Below, piece by piece: positions 1 through 6,678 of a DNA stretch of 7,740 nucleotides. The notes below the pieces were generated by a model, which made no database searches, was not told the DNA's origin, and saw only the letters and a list, made by a program, of their open reading frames with translations. The first letter of the stretch is position 1, and the number at the start of each line of letters is the position of its first letter. Both the position numbers and the translations under genes were made by a program. Source of the stretch: Puniceicoccales bacterium (GTDB lineage: Bacteria > Verrucomicrobiota > Verrucomicrobiia > Opitutales > LL51); NCBI GenBank assembly GCA_031290315.1, contig JAITNS010000023.1, positions 1-7,740 on the forward strand. The letters run 5' to 3'.

Positions 1-11
1 GAACTATTTCT

Positions 12-52
12 TGGCCCTAGATTGGATACCAACGGCATCTAATCTAGGGCCA
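12..52. repeat. Inverted repeat, 12-bp perfect arms
   Basis: The arm TGGCCCTAGATT (12-23) is perfectly complementary to AATCTAGGGCCA (41-52). Four more pairs inside, one of them a G-T wobble, could extend the stem to 16 bp and leave a 9-base loop. It lies downstream of the accC stop on the minus strand. Neither side has a T-run, so it is not a textbook intrinsic terminator. It could be a factor-assisted terminator, an mRNA-end stabiliser or one end of a dispersed repeat; which of these cannot be told from the window. Confidence 0.7.
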
Positions 53-62
53 TAAAGGAGGT

Positions 63-143
63 CCAGGGGATCCATCCCCTGGCGGGGTATGGGACGGAGT
101 CCCATAGCAAGCGCGCCCCATAAGAAGCGGCGGAGCCCCATAG
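63..143. repeat. GC-rich hairpin cluster, REP-like
   Basis: Several small palindromes follow each other. CCAGGGGAT (63-71) pairs with ATCCCCTGG (74-82). TATGGGAC (88-95) pairs with GTCCCATA (99-106). GGC (129-131) pairs with GCC (135-137) around GGA. The module CGGAG[T/C]CCCATAG occurs at 95-107 and 131-143, 36 bases apart, with a partial third copy GCCCCATA at 115-122. The block is far more GC-rich than the flanking genes and contains no reading frame of note. It resembles repetitive extragenic palindromes that occur in many copies per genome, which is inference because only one locus is visible. Together with the inverted repeat before it, it fills the space downstream of accC. Confidence 0.6.
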
Positions 144-151
144 AATTTTCA

Positions 152-1513
152 TTATCCGACGCCATAATCATTTCGTTTCATAAACTCTTCGATAAATTTC
201 GTCGTCACATTACCCGCCCGAAAATCGACATCCGACATAATCGCTTTTGTAAAAGGTATCGTGGTTGAAATCCCTCGCACAACATACTCTCCCAAAGCAC
301 GATTCATTCGATTAATCGCCACTTCCCGCGTATTACCTGTTGCAATCAATTTTGCAATCATACTATCATAATACTGTGGAATTTTATACCCGCCATAAAC
401 ATGACTATCTATGCGAATACCATTTCCACCTGGCGCATAATATAATATAATTTCTCCTGGACATGGCGTAAAATTACGTTCAGGGTCTTCCGCATTAATA
501 CGACATTCAATGGCATGTTTTATAAATTTCACATGTTTTTGATCAAATGGTATTTTTTCGCCAGCCGCGATACGTAACTGTAAGTCAACGAGATCGATTC
601 CCGTTGCTTCTTCCGTCACGCCGTGTTCGACTTGGATACGCGTATTCATTTCCATGAAATAGAAATTACCATTTTTATCGACCAAAAACTCTACCGTTCC
701 CGCATTTTCGTAGCCGCATTGCTTTGCGAGACGTATGGCCGCTTCCCCTATTTTCTCCCGTAAACCCGTATCTAAAAACCCAGAAGGCGCCTCCTCTATA
801 ATCTTCTGATAACGTCGCTGTATCGAACAATCGCGCTCTCCTAAATGCACTATTTTCCCATATTTATCGCCAACAATCTGGATCTCGATATGGCGAGGTT
901 CTTCGACAAATTTCTCGATATATACAGCCCCATTACCAAAATTCTTCTCCGCCTCTGCCCGAGCAACATTGAATTCTTTACTAAATGATACCGAATTATT
1001 CACCAAACGCATACCTTTCCCACCACCACCTGCAACCGCTTTAATAATAATCGGAAAACCAATTATTTCCGCTATTCTTAGGCCCTCATTCTCATTATCG
1101 ACAATACCTTCGCTACCCGGGACAATCGGCACTTTTGCCTTTTTCGCCATTTCTTTTGCGCACGCTTTATCGCCCATCTGACGAATCACTTCCGCTCGCG
1201 GACCAATAAAATTGATTTTACAATCGGCACATTGCTCAGCAAACATCGAGCTTTCAGATAAAAATCCGTAACCCGGGTGGATCGCATCCACATTACCGAG
1301 TTCCGCTGCGCTAAAAATGCGATCGGCTCGCAAATAACTTTCCGAGGCTGGCGCACGACCAATACAAATCGCTTCATCGGCAAATTGGACGTGAAGGGAT
1401 TGTTCGTCCGCTTCGGAATAAATCGCCAAAGTTTTGATACCCAGTTCGCGACAAGCCCGTATCACCCGTAATGCGATTTCCCCACGATTAGCAATTAAAA
1501 TTTTGTCAAACAT
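152..1513 (-). CDS. accC: Biotin carboxylase subunit of acetyl-CoA carboxylase
   Basis: This cytoplasmic enzyme carboxylates the biotin on AccB using ATP and bicarbonate, the first half-reaction of malonyl-CoA synthesis. The 453 residues match the family length (E. coli 449). In order there is an N-terminal biotin-carboxylase domain starting [15 protein letters not shown], an ATP-grasp domain with the glycine-rich loop GGGGKGMR (162-169), and the C-terminal domain with [12 protein letters not shown] (333-344). Residues equivalent to the E. coli catalytic and ATP-binding set are present: K116, K158, H208, K237, E275, E288, N290, R292, E296 and R338. Two substitutions stand out: Gly298 replaces the usual Pro in the VEHPVTE motif, and Tyr235 replaces the usual His or Asn before QK. 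The ATG directly follows the accB TAA with no gap, so the two are co-transcribed and probably translationally coupled; an AAGG lies 14 bases upstream inside accB. The open frame is intact and function is expected to be normal. Confidence 0.97.
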   Translation of the reverse strand: MFDKILIANRGEIALRVIRACRELGIKTLAIYSEADEQSLHVQFADEAICIGRAPASESYLRADRIFSAAELGNVDAIHPGYGFLSESSMFAEQCADCKINFIGPRAEVIRQMGDKACAKEMAKKAKVPIVPGSEGIVDNENEGLRIAEIIGFPIIIKAVAGGGGKGMRLVNNSVSFSKEFNVARAEAEKNFGNGAVYIEKFVEEPRHIEIQIVGDKYGKIVHLGERDCSIQRRYQKIIEEAPSGFLDTGLREKIGEAAIRLAKQCGYENAGTVEFLVDKNGNFYFMEMNTRIQVEHGVTEEATGIDLVDLQLRIAAGEKIPFDQKHVKFIKHAIECRINAEDPERNFTPCPGEIILYYAPGGNGIRIDSHVYGGYKIPQYYDSMIAKLIATGNTREVAINRMNRALGEYVVRGISTTIPFTKAIMSDVDFRAGNVTTKFIEEFMKRNDYGVG

Positions 1514-1966
1514 TTAGCAAATTTCTACCTTAAAAAGTGGCTGACTAAATTCGACGGGCTGACCATTCTGGACAAGTATTTCGCGAATGACTCCCGAGAC
1601 ATCGGACTGAATTTCATTCATTACCTTCATAGCTTCGAGGATACAGACGGGGAGATCCTTTTCGATTCGCGACCCTATCCTGACAAACACGTCGCTATCA
1701 GGGGAAGGCGCCGAGTAGAAAGTTCCGACCATCGGTGATTTAATGACGTAAAAATTTTCGCAAGGGCTTGTTTTAACGGGCACATCATTGATCGACATGC
1801 CTTGGAATTGGGGTTGTAAAGCATAGGACTGGGAGAACGCCGGGACCAAATTTGGCGGCACACTCTTACGTAATACAATCTTCGTTTTACCATCTACGAT
1901 TTCGATCTCTGAGAGATTCGAACGATCCATAATCGCGATTAAATCTTCGATATCGTTTTTATTCAA
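1514..1966 (-). CDS. accB: Biotin carboxyl carrier protein of acetyl-CoA carboxylase
   Basis: This 150-residue protein carries the biotin that AccC carboxylates and delivers to the carboxyltransferase. The C-terminal biotinyl domain (about 73-150) contains the biotinylation motif EAMKVMNEI, with the acceptor Lys114 flanked by the two Met residues. It also has MVGTFYSAPSPD (79-90), which corresponds to the 'thumb' region of AccB-type carriers. The N-terminal part (1-35) has the usual short helix plus beta segment, and residues 36-70 form the Pro/Gln/Ser-bearing flexible linker. The start codon is TTG at 1966-1964, chosen because a strong GGAGG lies five bases upstream and MNKNDIEDLI matches the family's N-terminus. 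The gene is first in an accB-accC operon. It abuts accC and is divergent from the transporter gene. Confidence 0.95.
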   Translation of the reverse strand: MNKNDIEDLIAIMDRSNLSEIEIVDGKTKIVLRKSVPPNLVPAFSQSYALQPQFQGMSINDVPVKTSPCENFYVIKSPMVGTFYSAPSPDSDVFVRIGSRIEKDLPVCILEAMKVMNEIQSDVSGVIREILVQNGQPVEFSQPLFKVEIC

Positions 1967-1971
1967 AATTT

Positions 1972-1976
1972 CCTCC
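1972..1976 (-). promoter_or_regulatory. Strong Shine-Dalgarno site of accB
   Basis: On the minus strand GGAGG stands five bases before the TTG of accB. It decides the non-ATG start. It is the only strong, well-placed Shine-Dalgarno match seen before any gene in this window. Confidence 0.8.
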
Positions 1977-1995
1977 GACTTCTAAAATTGTTTGC

Positions 1996-2008
1996 TTGAC
2001 TAAGTCAA
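1996..2008. promoter_or_regulatory. Palindrome in the accB/transporter divergent region
   Basis: TTGAC-TAA-GTCAA is a perfect inverted repeat and places a TTGACT -35-like hexamer on both strands (1996-2001 plus, 2008-2003 minus). It lies in the 80-base gap between the divergent starts of accB (1966) and the transporter (2047). No convincing -10 hexamer sits at 16-18 bases on the plus strand. On the minus strand the best candidate, TAGAAG (1984-1979), would start transcription inside the accB Shine-Dalgarno site. An operator role is therefore as plausible as a promoter role. Confidence 0.35.
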
Positions 2009-2046
2009 TTTTTCTAAAAAATCGACTTCATATTTATTAAAAGACA

Positions 2047-3354
2047 ATGCAACAGCAAGGCAAAATTTCATTTCCTACAACAACATGTGTCAAAAACACG
2101 GCTCTCGATCCCTCATCGGTCGAGCAATCTATTACTTTTTACGATACAAAAGTAGCTCGAAAGACTTTATTTTTTGACTGCTTGCGCTATATTTTTCACG
2201 GCGCGCTCAACGAAGAATTACGCACAGTGATTTTATTGCTGGCGATCCGTCTGTTAAATATGCCTGTGGGGTGTAAGATGGCATTAAATTCCCTTGGATT
2301 TTTAAGCATGCTATTGGCACCCATTACTCAACAATTAGCCAATCGCTCGCGCTGGAATAATATGCAAATCTCGGCATTATATTTCGCATTAATGGGGTTA
2401 GCATTTTTTTGTGCAGCGTTTTCGAGTTCCTGGATAACATTTTTTATATTTATCACCCTAGCCCATATGTGCGATAAGCAACAAATTCCGATGATGATCG
2501 GTACTTACGGAGATAATTATATTAAAAACAATCGTGGGCTAAGAGTTGGATTGGCCCTAGCGTGTATGCCGATTGGTGGAATTCTTTTCTCCCAAATCGT
2601 AGGATGCTTTCTCGAAAAAGGGCAAGAGAATTTCACCTATATATTACTTTCAGCGAGTATCTTAGCATTATGTTGTGCGGGTTGTTTTTTAAAGATTCCG
2701 GCACAAAAGATAGCGATCGAGTTACCTCCACCGCTTTGGGATAATTTTAAATTTATCGCGAAGGATCGTCTTTTTGCAAGTTTTTTATTATTTTATTCAT
2801 TCATTGCCATAGCGAACCAGATGACTTTACCTTTACGGATGGAATATTTAGCGAATCATCGGCATACTCTTGGTATTTCCGGTGCGACGATTGTAGCGAT
2901 TTTTGCAATTATTCAGCCGCTAGCGAGTACCCTTAGTAGTCCGCTTTGGGGGAAATTATATGATCACGTAAATTTAATTACGATGCGTCAATGTGTGACG
3001 GCTTGTTTTTTAGTCGGTCTTCCTTTATTTTTTGCAACCGATAATTTAAGCATGATTTATCTGGCGAGTATTTTACTAGGGATAGGGAGAAGTGGCGGGG
3101 TTATTTTTTGGAGTTTATGGGTAGGTGAGATTGCTCCGAAGGAAAAGGTAACGGAATATATGAGTGCGAATGCGGCAATCATGGGTTTGCGTGATGCGTT
3201 AGCGCCGATAATAGGCTATTTTTTACTCACCTATACGGGGCCGCTAGTGGTTGGGATAATTGCCTTTGTATTATTAGCGCTTTCGATGCTCGGCTTTGAA
3301 TCCATTTACCGCCATCCCTCGTACACCCAGCGAATGATTAAAATTAAAAAATAA
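2047..3354 (+). CDS. Major facilitator superfamily transporter, substrate unknown
   Basis: This is a predicted inner-membrane secondary transporter of 435 residues. About 12 hydrophobic segments can be seen, roughly at 48-70, 76-94, 107-125, 127-142, 165-186, 196-214, 242-258, 277-296, 315-329, 335-355, 374-393 and 396-415. A long hydrophilic stretch (215-241) separates the two six-helix halves. SPLWGKLYDHVN (298-309), after helix 8, resembles the MFS motif-A loop (GxLxDr). The equivalent loop in the first half is degenerate, as is common in divergent families. The roughly 45-residue hydrophilic N-terminus is longer than usual, and no in-frame ATG offers a clearly better start, so ATG 2047 is kept; no Shine-Dalgarno is visible. 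Nothing in the sequence or context names the substrate. It is divergent from accBC, and its 3' end runs into the promoter of the next gene. Confidence 0.85.
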   Translation: MQQQGKISFPTTTCVKNTALDPSSVEQSITFYDTKVARKTLFFDCLRYIFHGALNEELRTVILLLAIRLLNMPVGCKMALNSLGFLSMLLAPITQQLANRSRWNNMQISALYFALMGLAFFCAAFSSSWITFFIFITLAHMCDKQQIPMMIGTYGDNYIKNNRGLRVGLALACMPIGGILFSQIVGCFLEKGQENFTYILLSASILALCCAGCFLKIPAQKIAIELPPPLWDNFKFIAKDRLFASFLLFYSFIAIANQMTLPLRMEYLANHRHTLGISGATIVAIFAIIQPLASTLSSPLWGKLYDHVNLITMRQCVTACFLVGLPLFFATDNLSMIYLASILLGIGRSGGVIFWSLWVGEIAPKEKVTEYMSANAAIMGLRDALAPIIGYFLLTYTGPLVVGIIAFVLLALSMLGFESIYRHPSYTQRMIKIKK

Positions 3355-3370
3355 TCAAAAAAGCTTGACT
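3346..3370 (+). promoter_or_regulatory. Promoter box of first paralog, overlapping the transporter 3' end
   Basis: An A-rich tract, TAAT and AAAAAAGCTTGACT end in a -35-like TTGACT (3365-3370). The same arrangement recurs before the second paralog at 4323-4347. The start codon follows 33 bases after the hexamer. No good -10 is placed 16-18 bases away: GGCATA at 3388 is poor, and TAGTAT at 3382-3387 is too close. The shared box is clear, but its use as a promoter is inferred. Confidence 0.4.
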
Positions 3371-3402
3371 TAAAAAATAAATAGTATGGCATAGGCTGTA
3401 TT

Positions 3403-4275
3403 ATGCAAGAAGCAAAACAAAAAGAGTTAGGTTGTGTATGTCTACAAGCATCCACAAAGGTAAGTGTATTAAAAACAATCGCTTTCGGTATTGTAAGTGG
3501 TTTATTTTCTAGTCTTTCGGCAACGGTAGTTAAATTCACTGAAAAAGAAAAGAGCGTACTACAGGAATTGACTGACGCAAAAATACAGAAAATAGTCTAT
3601 GAAAAAATCGAAAATATGGATCAAGATCCCGAACTAAAAGAACGCATTTTAGCAGTATTTGGAATTGATCCCCAAGATATCTTGGAACAAGTGACAGAAA
3701 AAAAGAGTAATTATAAGAAAATTAACCAAGATGTACTTGAGGCGATGGAAAATAATAATATTCGCTCCTTGGAAGACATCTTTGATCGCTGTATTAGTGA
3801 AAAGTGGCGTAAGGCAGAGGAGAGTGGCAATGAAGAAGTAATTGCGCAAGCTAAAATTAAGTATAACGTACGGAGTCTTGAGAAGAAGTGTCATTGGCCG
3901 ACGGAAGATCACTCATGGTTAAGGCTTGCTATTCAAAAAGGGAAAACTGAAATCGTAGCGCTTTTTTGGGTTCATGATATTCTTATTTTTTCCCCCCATG
4001 AAGATGAAGAACAAATTTCTAGCAAGATTGAGATCAATGTGAGGAAATGGACAAACATAGCATTTAATTACAATCAACAACAAACATATCATTTTTTAAG
4101 AAAATTTTTAAAAGACGATGAAAGTTGTCCAGAAATATTTAAAGAGCTTCAATATTACCCTGTATATATAAAAACACCCGATTCGGATCCAAAAATAAGG
4201 AATATTCAATTTGCACAGGACATGACAAAGGCTTTGCTAGGTGACGCCATTTTCGAATCATCCATGTATATTTAA
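3403..4275 (+). CDS. Predicted exported or membrane-anchored ankyrin-like protein, paralog 1
   Basis: The function of this 290-residue protein is not known. Residues 20-43 form a hydrophobic stretch rich in small residues (TIAFGIVSGLFSSLSATVV) after a 19-residue polar leader, which could be a signal peptide or a single anchor. Residues 45-107 are strongly charged and predicted helical, with repeated E/K/D. From 107 to 196 it aligns without gaps to 131-220 of the downstream neighbour, with about one third of residues identical by eye. This region has two ankyrin-like helix pairs (about 109-130 and WLRLAIQKGKTEIVAL at 172-187). Shared signatures are IFD, KWR-x-AE, KYN, LE-x-KC and IVAL. A second shared block near the C-terminus reads YPVYIKTP then IRNI-x-x-A (252-271). 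ATG 3403 is the only suitable in-frame start, and no Shine-Dalgarno precedes it. The coding sequence is visibly AT-richer than accBC. Confidence 0.75.
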   Translation: MQEAKQKELGCVCLQASTKVSVLKTIAFGIVSGLFSSLSATVVKFTEKEKSVLQELTDAKIQKIVYEKIENMDQDPELKERILAVFGIDPQDILEQVTEKKSNYKKINQDVLEAMENNNIRSLEDIFDRCISEKWRKAEESGNEEVIAQAKIKYNVRSLEKKCHWPTEDHSWLRLAIQKGKTEIVALFWVHDILIFSPHEDEEQISSKIEINVRKWTNIAFNYNQQQTYHFLRKFLKDDESCPEIFKELQYYPVYIKTPDSDPKIRNIQFAQDMTKALLGDAIFESSMYI

Positions 4276-4292
4276 AATAATTTTTACTGTAT

Positions 4293-4317
4293 AAAGATAG
4301 TTAACAAAGATAGTTAA
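4293..4317 (+). repeat. Tandem direct repeat in the paralog spacer
   Basis: AAAGATAGTTAA occurs at 4293-4304 and again at 4306-4317, two perfect 12-base copies with a 13-base period. It lies 18 bases after the first paralog's stop and upstream of the second paralog's promoter box. It may be a small slippage product or paired protein-binding half-sites; no role can be assigned. Confidence 0.6.
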
Positions 4318-4322
4318 ATTTG

Positions 4323-4373
4323 AAAAATAATTAAAAAAAGCTTGACATAGTTATCTCAATTGAATTGTATATA
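4323..4373 (+). promoter_or_regulatory. Promoter of second paralog
   Basis: The conserved A-tract plus AAAAAAAGCTTGACA box ends in a consensus -35, TTGACA (4342-4347). Two -10 candidates follow: TTGTAT (4365-4370) at a 17-base spacing and TATATA (4368-4373) at 20. Either would start transcription within a few bases of the ATG at 4383, implying a leaderless or nearly leaderless mRNA. This is also why the in-frame TTG at 4365 is not accepted as the gene start. Confidence 0.5.
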
Positions 4374-4382
4374 AAACAAGAT

Positions 4383-5315
4383 ATGGATAAATTTTTATCA
4401 AAATGCATTGCTTTGTGTACCATAGGTGGATTCTTTTCAAATATCGCTTTCTCCTCTTTAAAATCAGGAGAGCAATTTGTAGAGATACTCCTCGATAAAG
4501 GAGATAACTCAAGAAACAATGGAATACAAAAACCACCTAAAATCGATGAAAAAAAAGCGAAGCGTATCTTCCTGGAGAAAAGATTAAAAAGAATAATTAG
4601 AAAATTAGGTAAAAGGAAAGTTGAAAAAGCAGTACAAAAAATAATAGAAGACCCAACATTAGAAGACTTAACATTTTTAGATAAATGGGAGAGCTTATTG
4701 GGTGAGAAAAATTTGGCATTTTTAAAAGAGGTAGTACGGAAAAGAGCAAGTAAAAAAAAGGATTTTTCAGCCATCGATCAATCCATACGCCAGGCAATTA
4801 AAGCAGGTGATCTGGAAGAAGTAGCGAAAATTTTTGATGATCACCTTGGACAAAAATGGCGCGATGCAGAAACGAGTAGAAGTATGCAAAAACTTCTAAA
4901 AAGTCAAGCTAAATATAACTTAGCCACTTTGGAACAAAAATGTTATAAACCCCACAAACAACAGACATGGCTGGGATACGCCGTCCAAGAAGGACAAACT
5001 CAAATTGTAGCACTCCTCTTCATCTATGGTGCTTCTTATCTCACAATCGACAATCCTGAAGAAGTTACTAATCCTGAAGAAGTTATACAAGCATACATAC
5101 AAATGGCTGCTGATTATAAGCATCTTAAAATGCAAAAATTTTTGGAAAACTTTTGGGAGATATTAAATGATCCCGCAAAAGAAGAGAGAGAATTTTATAA
5201 AAAATATAAGCAATTCCCAGTTTTTCGTAAAGATCCCCAAAAAAGAAACATCGCTTATGCTAAAGAGATCGACAGAGAATTGGGTGAAGATAATACTCAA
5301 GGATTATTTTCTTAA
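4383..5315 (+). CDS. Predicted exported ankyrin-like protein, paralog 2
   Basis: This protein has 310 residues from ATG 4383. An upstream TTG at 4365 is in frame but overlaps the likely -10 element. Function is unknown. The N-terminus has the look of a signal peptide: MDKFLSK, then a hydrophobic core at 8-25. Residues 48-90 are very basic (runs such as KKAKRIFLEKRLKRIIRK), in contrast to the acidic equivalent region of paralog 1. The C-terminal half contains ankyrin-like helix pairs at about 135-155 (RQAIKAGDLEEVAKIFD) and 195-214 (TWLGYAVQEGQTQIVALLFI). It shares KWR-x-AE, KYN, LE-x-KC and FPVFRKDP...RNI-x-x-A (278-293) with paralog 1. A six-residue tandem repeat, NPEEVT/NPEEVI, lies at about 224-235. 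The third ankyrin protein in the window shares the A-I-x-x-GDL-x-x-V-x-KI segment. The gene runs convergent with the ketosynthase, 88 bases apart, with no clear terminator between them. Confidence 0.78.
   Translation: MDKFLSKCIALCTIGGFFSNIAFSSLKSGEQFVEILLDKGDNSRNNGIQKPPKIDEKKAKRIFLEKRLKRIIRKLGKRKVEKAVQKIIEDPTLEDLTFLDKWESLLGEKNLAFLKEVVRKRASKKKDFSAIDQSIRQAIKAGDLEEVAKIFDDHLGQKWRDAETSRSMQKLLKSQAKYNLATLEQKCYKPHKQQTWLGYAVQEGQTQIVALLFIYGASYLTIDNPEEVTNPEEVIQAYIQMAADYKHLKMQKFLENFWEILNDPAKEEREFYKKYKQFPVFRKDPQKRNIAYAKEIDRELGEDNTQGLFS
5052..5085 (+). repeat. In-frame 18-bp tandem duplication
   Basis: AATCCTGAAGAAGTTA occurs at 5052-5067 and 5070-5085, an 18-base period inside paralog 2 that encodes NPEEVT followed by NPEEVI. 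The nucleotide identity of the two copies points to a recent duplication. Paralog 1 has no such repeat in the corresponding acidic loop. Confidence 0.85.
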
Positions 5316-5403
5316 AAAATTATCCTAAGATATTTAGCAAATAGCTGTATTATATGCATGCTTAAAATTGATCACTTACAAATCGTCAGCGAGAATTTTC
5401 CAT

Positions 5404-6639
5404 CTATGCTAAAAATTTTCTTACAATCACAGCGGAATTCGTCCCCAACATCCCAAATGATGTGTTGAGTACGGTACGTACTTCGCCAACATATTTCGCT
5501 TCATTAATTACGAGATTCTTCATCTCGCATTTTGGGTCTAATTCGTCGACATTAATTGTCGGATGGATGTAACCATCGTCAAATGCTGGTAAATTTCCCG
5601 CTAATTCAAGCGCCCCAGCCGCTCCCATTGCGTGTCCAATAAAGCTCTTCGTATTATTAATATATGTCTTTTCCGAATCTCTAAATACTGCGCGAATCGC
5701 TTCACATTCGATCGCATCGCCCATAGGTGTCGAAGTCGCATGGGTGTTGACAATATCGATATCTTCTGGCTTCAAATTCGCTCCCGTTAGAGCCATACGA
5801 ATACATTGGGCCTGACGTTCTGCATTAGGTAAGACGGCATCGGTTGCATCCGTATTCATACCGTAACCGACAATTTCGCCGTAAATTTTTGCATTTCGTT
5901 TTTGCGCATCGCTCAAACGCTCGACAGTAAATAAACAACCCCCTTCACTCACAACAATTCCATTACGCATACGATCGAAGGGCCGGCTTACTTTATTAGG
6001 ATCGTCGCCATGTCCCAACGCCCCCTGGCTGCGAAACCCAGCAAATATGCCAAAACTACGAATACTTTCACTCACTCCTCCCGCTAAGGCAAGATCGACT
6101 TCTCCTAAACGTAGCATTTGGGCCGCTTGGATAATACCCGCATTACCTGCCGCACATGCTGCGCCAATCGTATAGTGGGGGCCCCGTATACCTAATTTCA
6201 AATTGATTTCGCCGGCTGGATTATTAGCGATAGTGCGTGGGTTATGGTAGTGTGCCCAAAATTTGACATCGTAATTGAATTGGGATAAATTATAGACTTC
6301 GGTTTCGGTTTCGACGTTACCGTGTTCGGTAATACCAACGTAGACGCCTAGGCGAGATGTATCGATTTCGGCGAGAGAGATAGCGGTATCCAGGAGAGCT
6401 TCCTGGGCACAGAAGATACCGATGGAACCGGCGCGCGTACAGTTGCGTAATTCTTTTTTAGTCTGATATTTTAATGGATCGAAATCGCAGACACCGGCCG
6501 GTAATTTACCCATATAGCGCACATCAATTTCTTGGATACGCGGCATATTATGGAGTAGGCAATGGCGGAAATCGTTGAGATGATTAGCATTAGGATCGGT
6601 TAAGCCGATACCGGTGATGACGATTCTTTGGAGTTGCAT
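5404..6639 (-). CDS. Beta-ketoacyl-ACP synthase, FabF/FabB family
   Basis: This is a condensing enzyme of the type II fatty-acid synthase, elongating acyl chains by decarboxylative condensation with malonyl-ACP in the cytoplasm. The 411 residues match the family length. The Cys-His-His triad is complete: Cys162 in GAACAAGNAG, His300 in NTHATSTPMGD and His336 in KSFIGHAMGAAGALE, with the conserved Lys331. Two departures from FabF are visible. The nucleophile is set in A-C-A-A-G, and the C-terminal gating loop normally read GFGGTN is here GMLGTN (396-401), so the gatekeeper Phe is Met. The start chosen is ATG 6639, giving the family-typical MQLQRIVITGIG; an in-frame TTG at 6684 would add 15 hydrophobic residues with no support. 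No Shine-Dalgarno is visible. No ACP or reductase gene is adjacent, so a secondary ketosynthase role cannot be excluded. Confidence 0.93.
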   Translation of the reverse strand: MQLQRIVITGIGLTDPNANHLNDFRHCLLHNMPRIQEIDVRYMGKLPAGVCDFDPLKYQTKKELRNCTRAGSIGIFCAQEALLDTAISLAEIDTSRLGVYVGITEHGNVETETEVYNLSQFNYDVKFWAHYHNPRTIANNPAGEINLKLGIRGPHYTIGAACAAGNAGIIQAAQMLRLGEVDLALAGGVSESIRSFGIFAGFRSQGALGHGDDPNKVSRPFDRMRNGIVVSEGGCLFTVERLSDAQKRNAKIYGEIVGYGMNTDATDAVLPNAERQAQCIRMALTGANLKPEDIDIVNTHATSTPMGDAIECEAIRAVFRDSEKTYINNTKSFIGHAMGAAGALELAGNLPAFDDGYIHPTINVDELDPKCEMKNLVINEAKYVGEVRTVLNTSFGMLGTNSAVIVRKFLA

Positions 6640-6678
6640 GGAAAGAAAAGTAATAATCACGCAAACAATGGGAAGTAA

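Noticed and set aside
12..143. CRISPR array or tRNA/structured RNA gene
   Set aside because: There is no regular repeat-spacer pattern, no cloverleaf or acceptor/anticodon arrangement, and the stems differ from each other.
969..1471. Plus-strand open frames opposite accC
   Set aside because: They are antisense to a well-conserved enzyme gene, low-complexity, and have no start signals.
2549..2560. TTGGCCCTAG in the transporter gene, identical to part of the first inverted repeat
   Set aside because: It is a ten-base match inside coding sequence without the second arm; chance is sufficient.
4365..4382. TTG at 4365 as start of paralog 2
   Set aside because: It coincides with the likely -10 element 17 bases after TTGACA. 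ATG 4383 gives a normal signal-peptide start.
3649..5135. Minus-strand open frames opposite the two paralogs
   Set aside because: The Phe/Leu/Ile-rich translations are what Lys/Glu-rich AT-rich genes give on the opposite strand, and no promoter or ribosome-binding site is seen.
5335..5360. AGCTGTATTATATGCA resembling the sequence just before paralog 1's ATG (AGGCTGTATTATGCA), as a relic of a third tandem copy
   Set aside because: The similarity is limited to about 15 AT-rich bases. The ATGs here run into stops quickly or into the ketosynthase antisense, and no TTGAC box precedes them.
5316..5403. Bidirectional terminator between paralog 2 and the ketosynthase
   Set aside because: I looked for a stem with flanking T or A runs and found only short AT-rich complementarities, which are not convincing.
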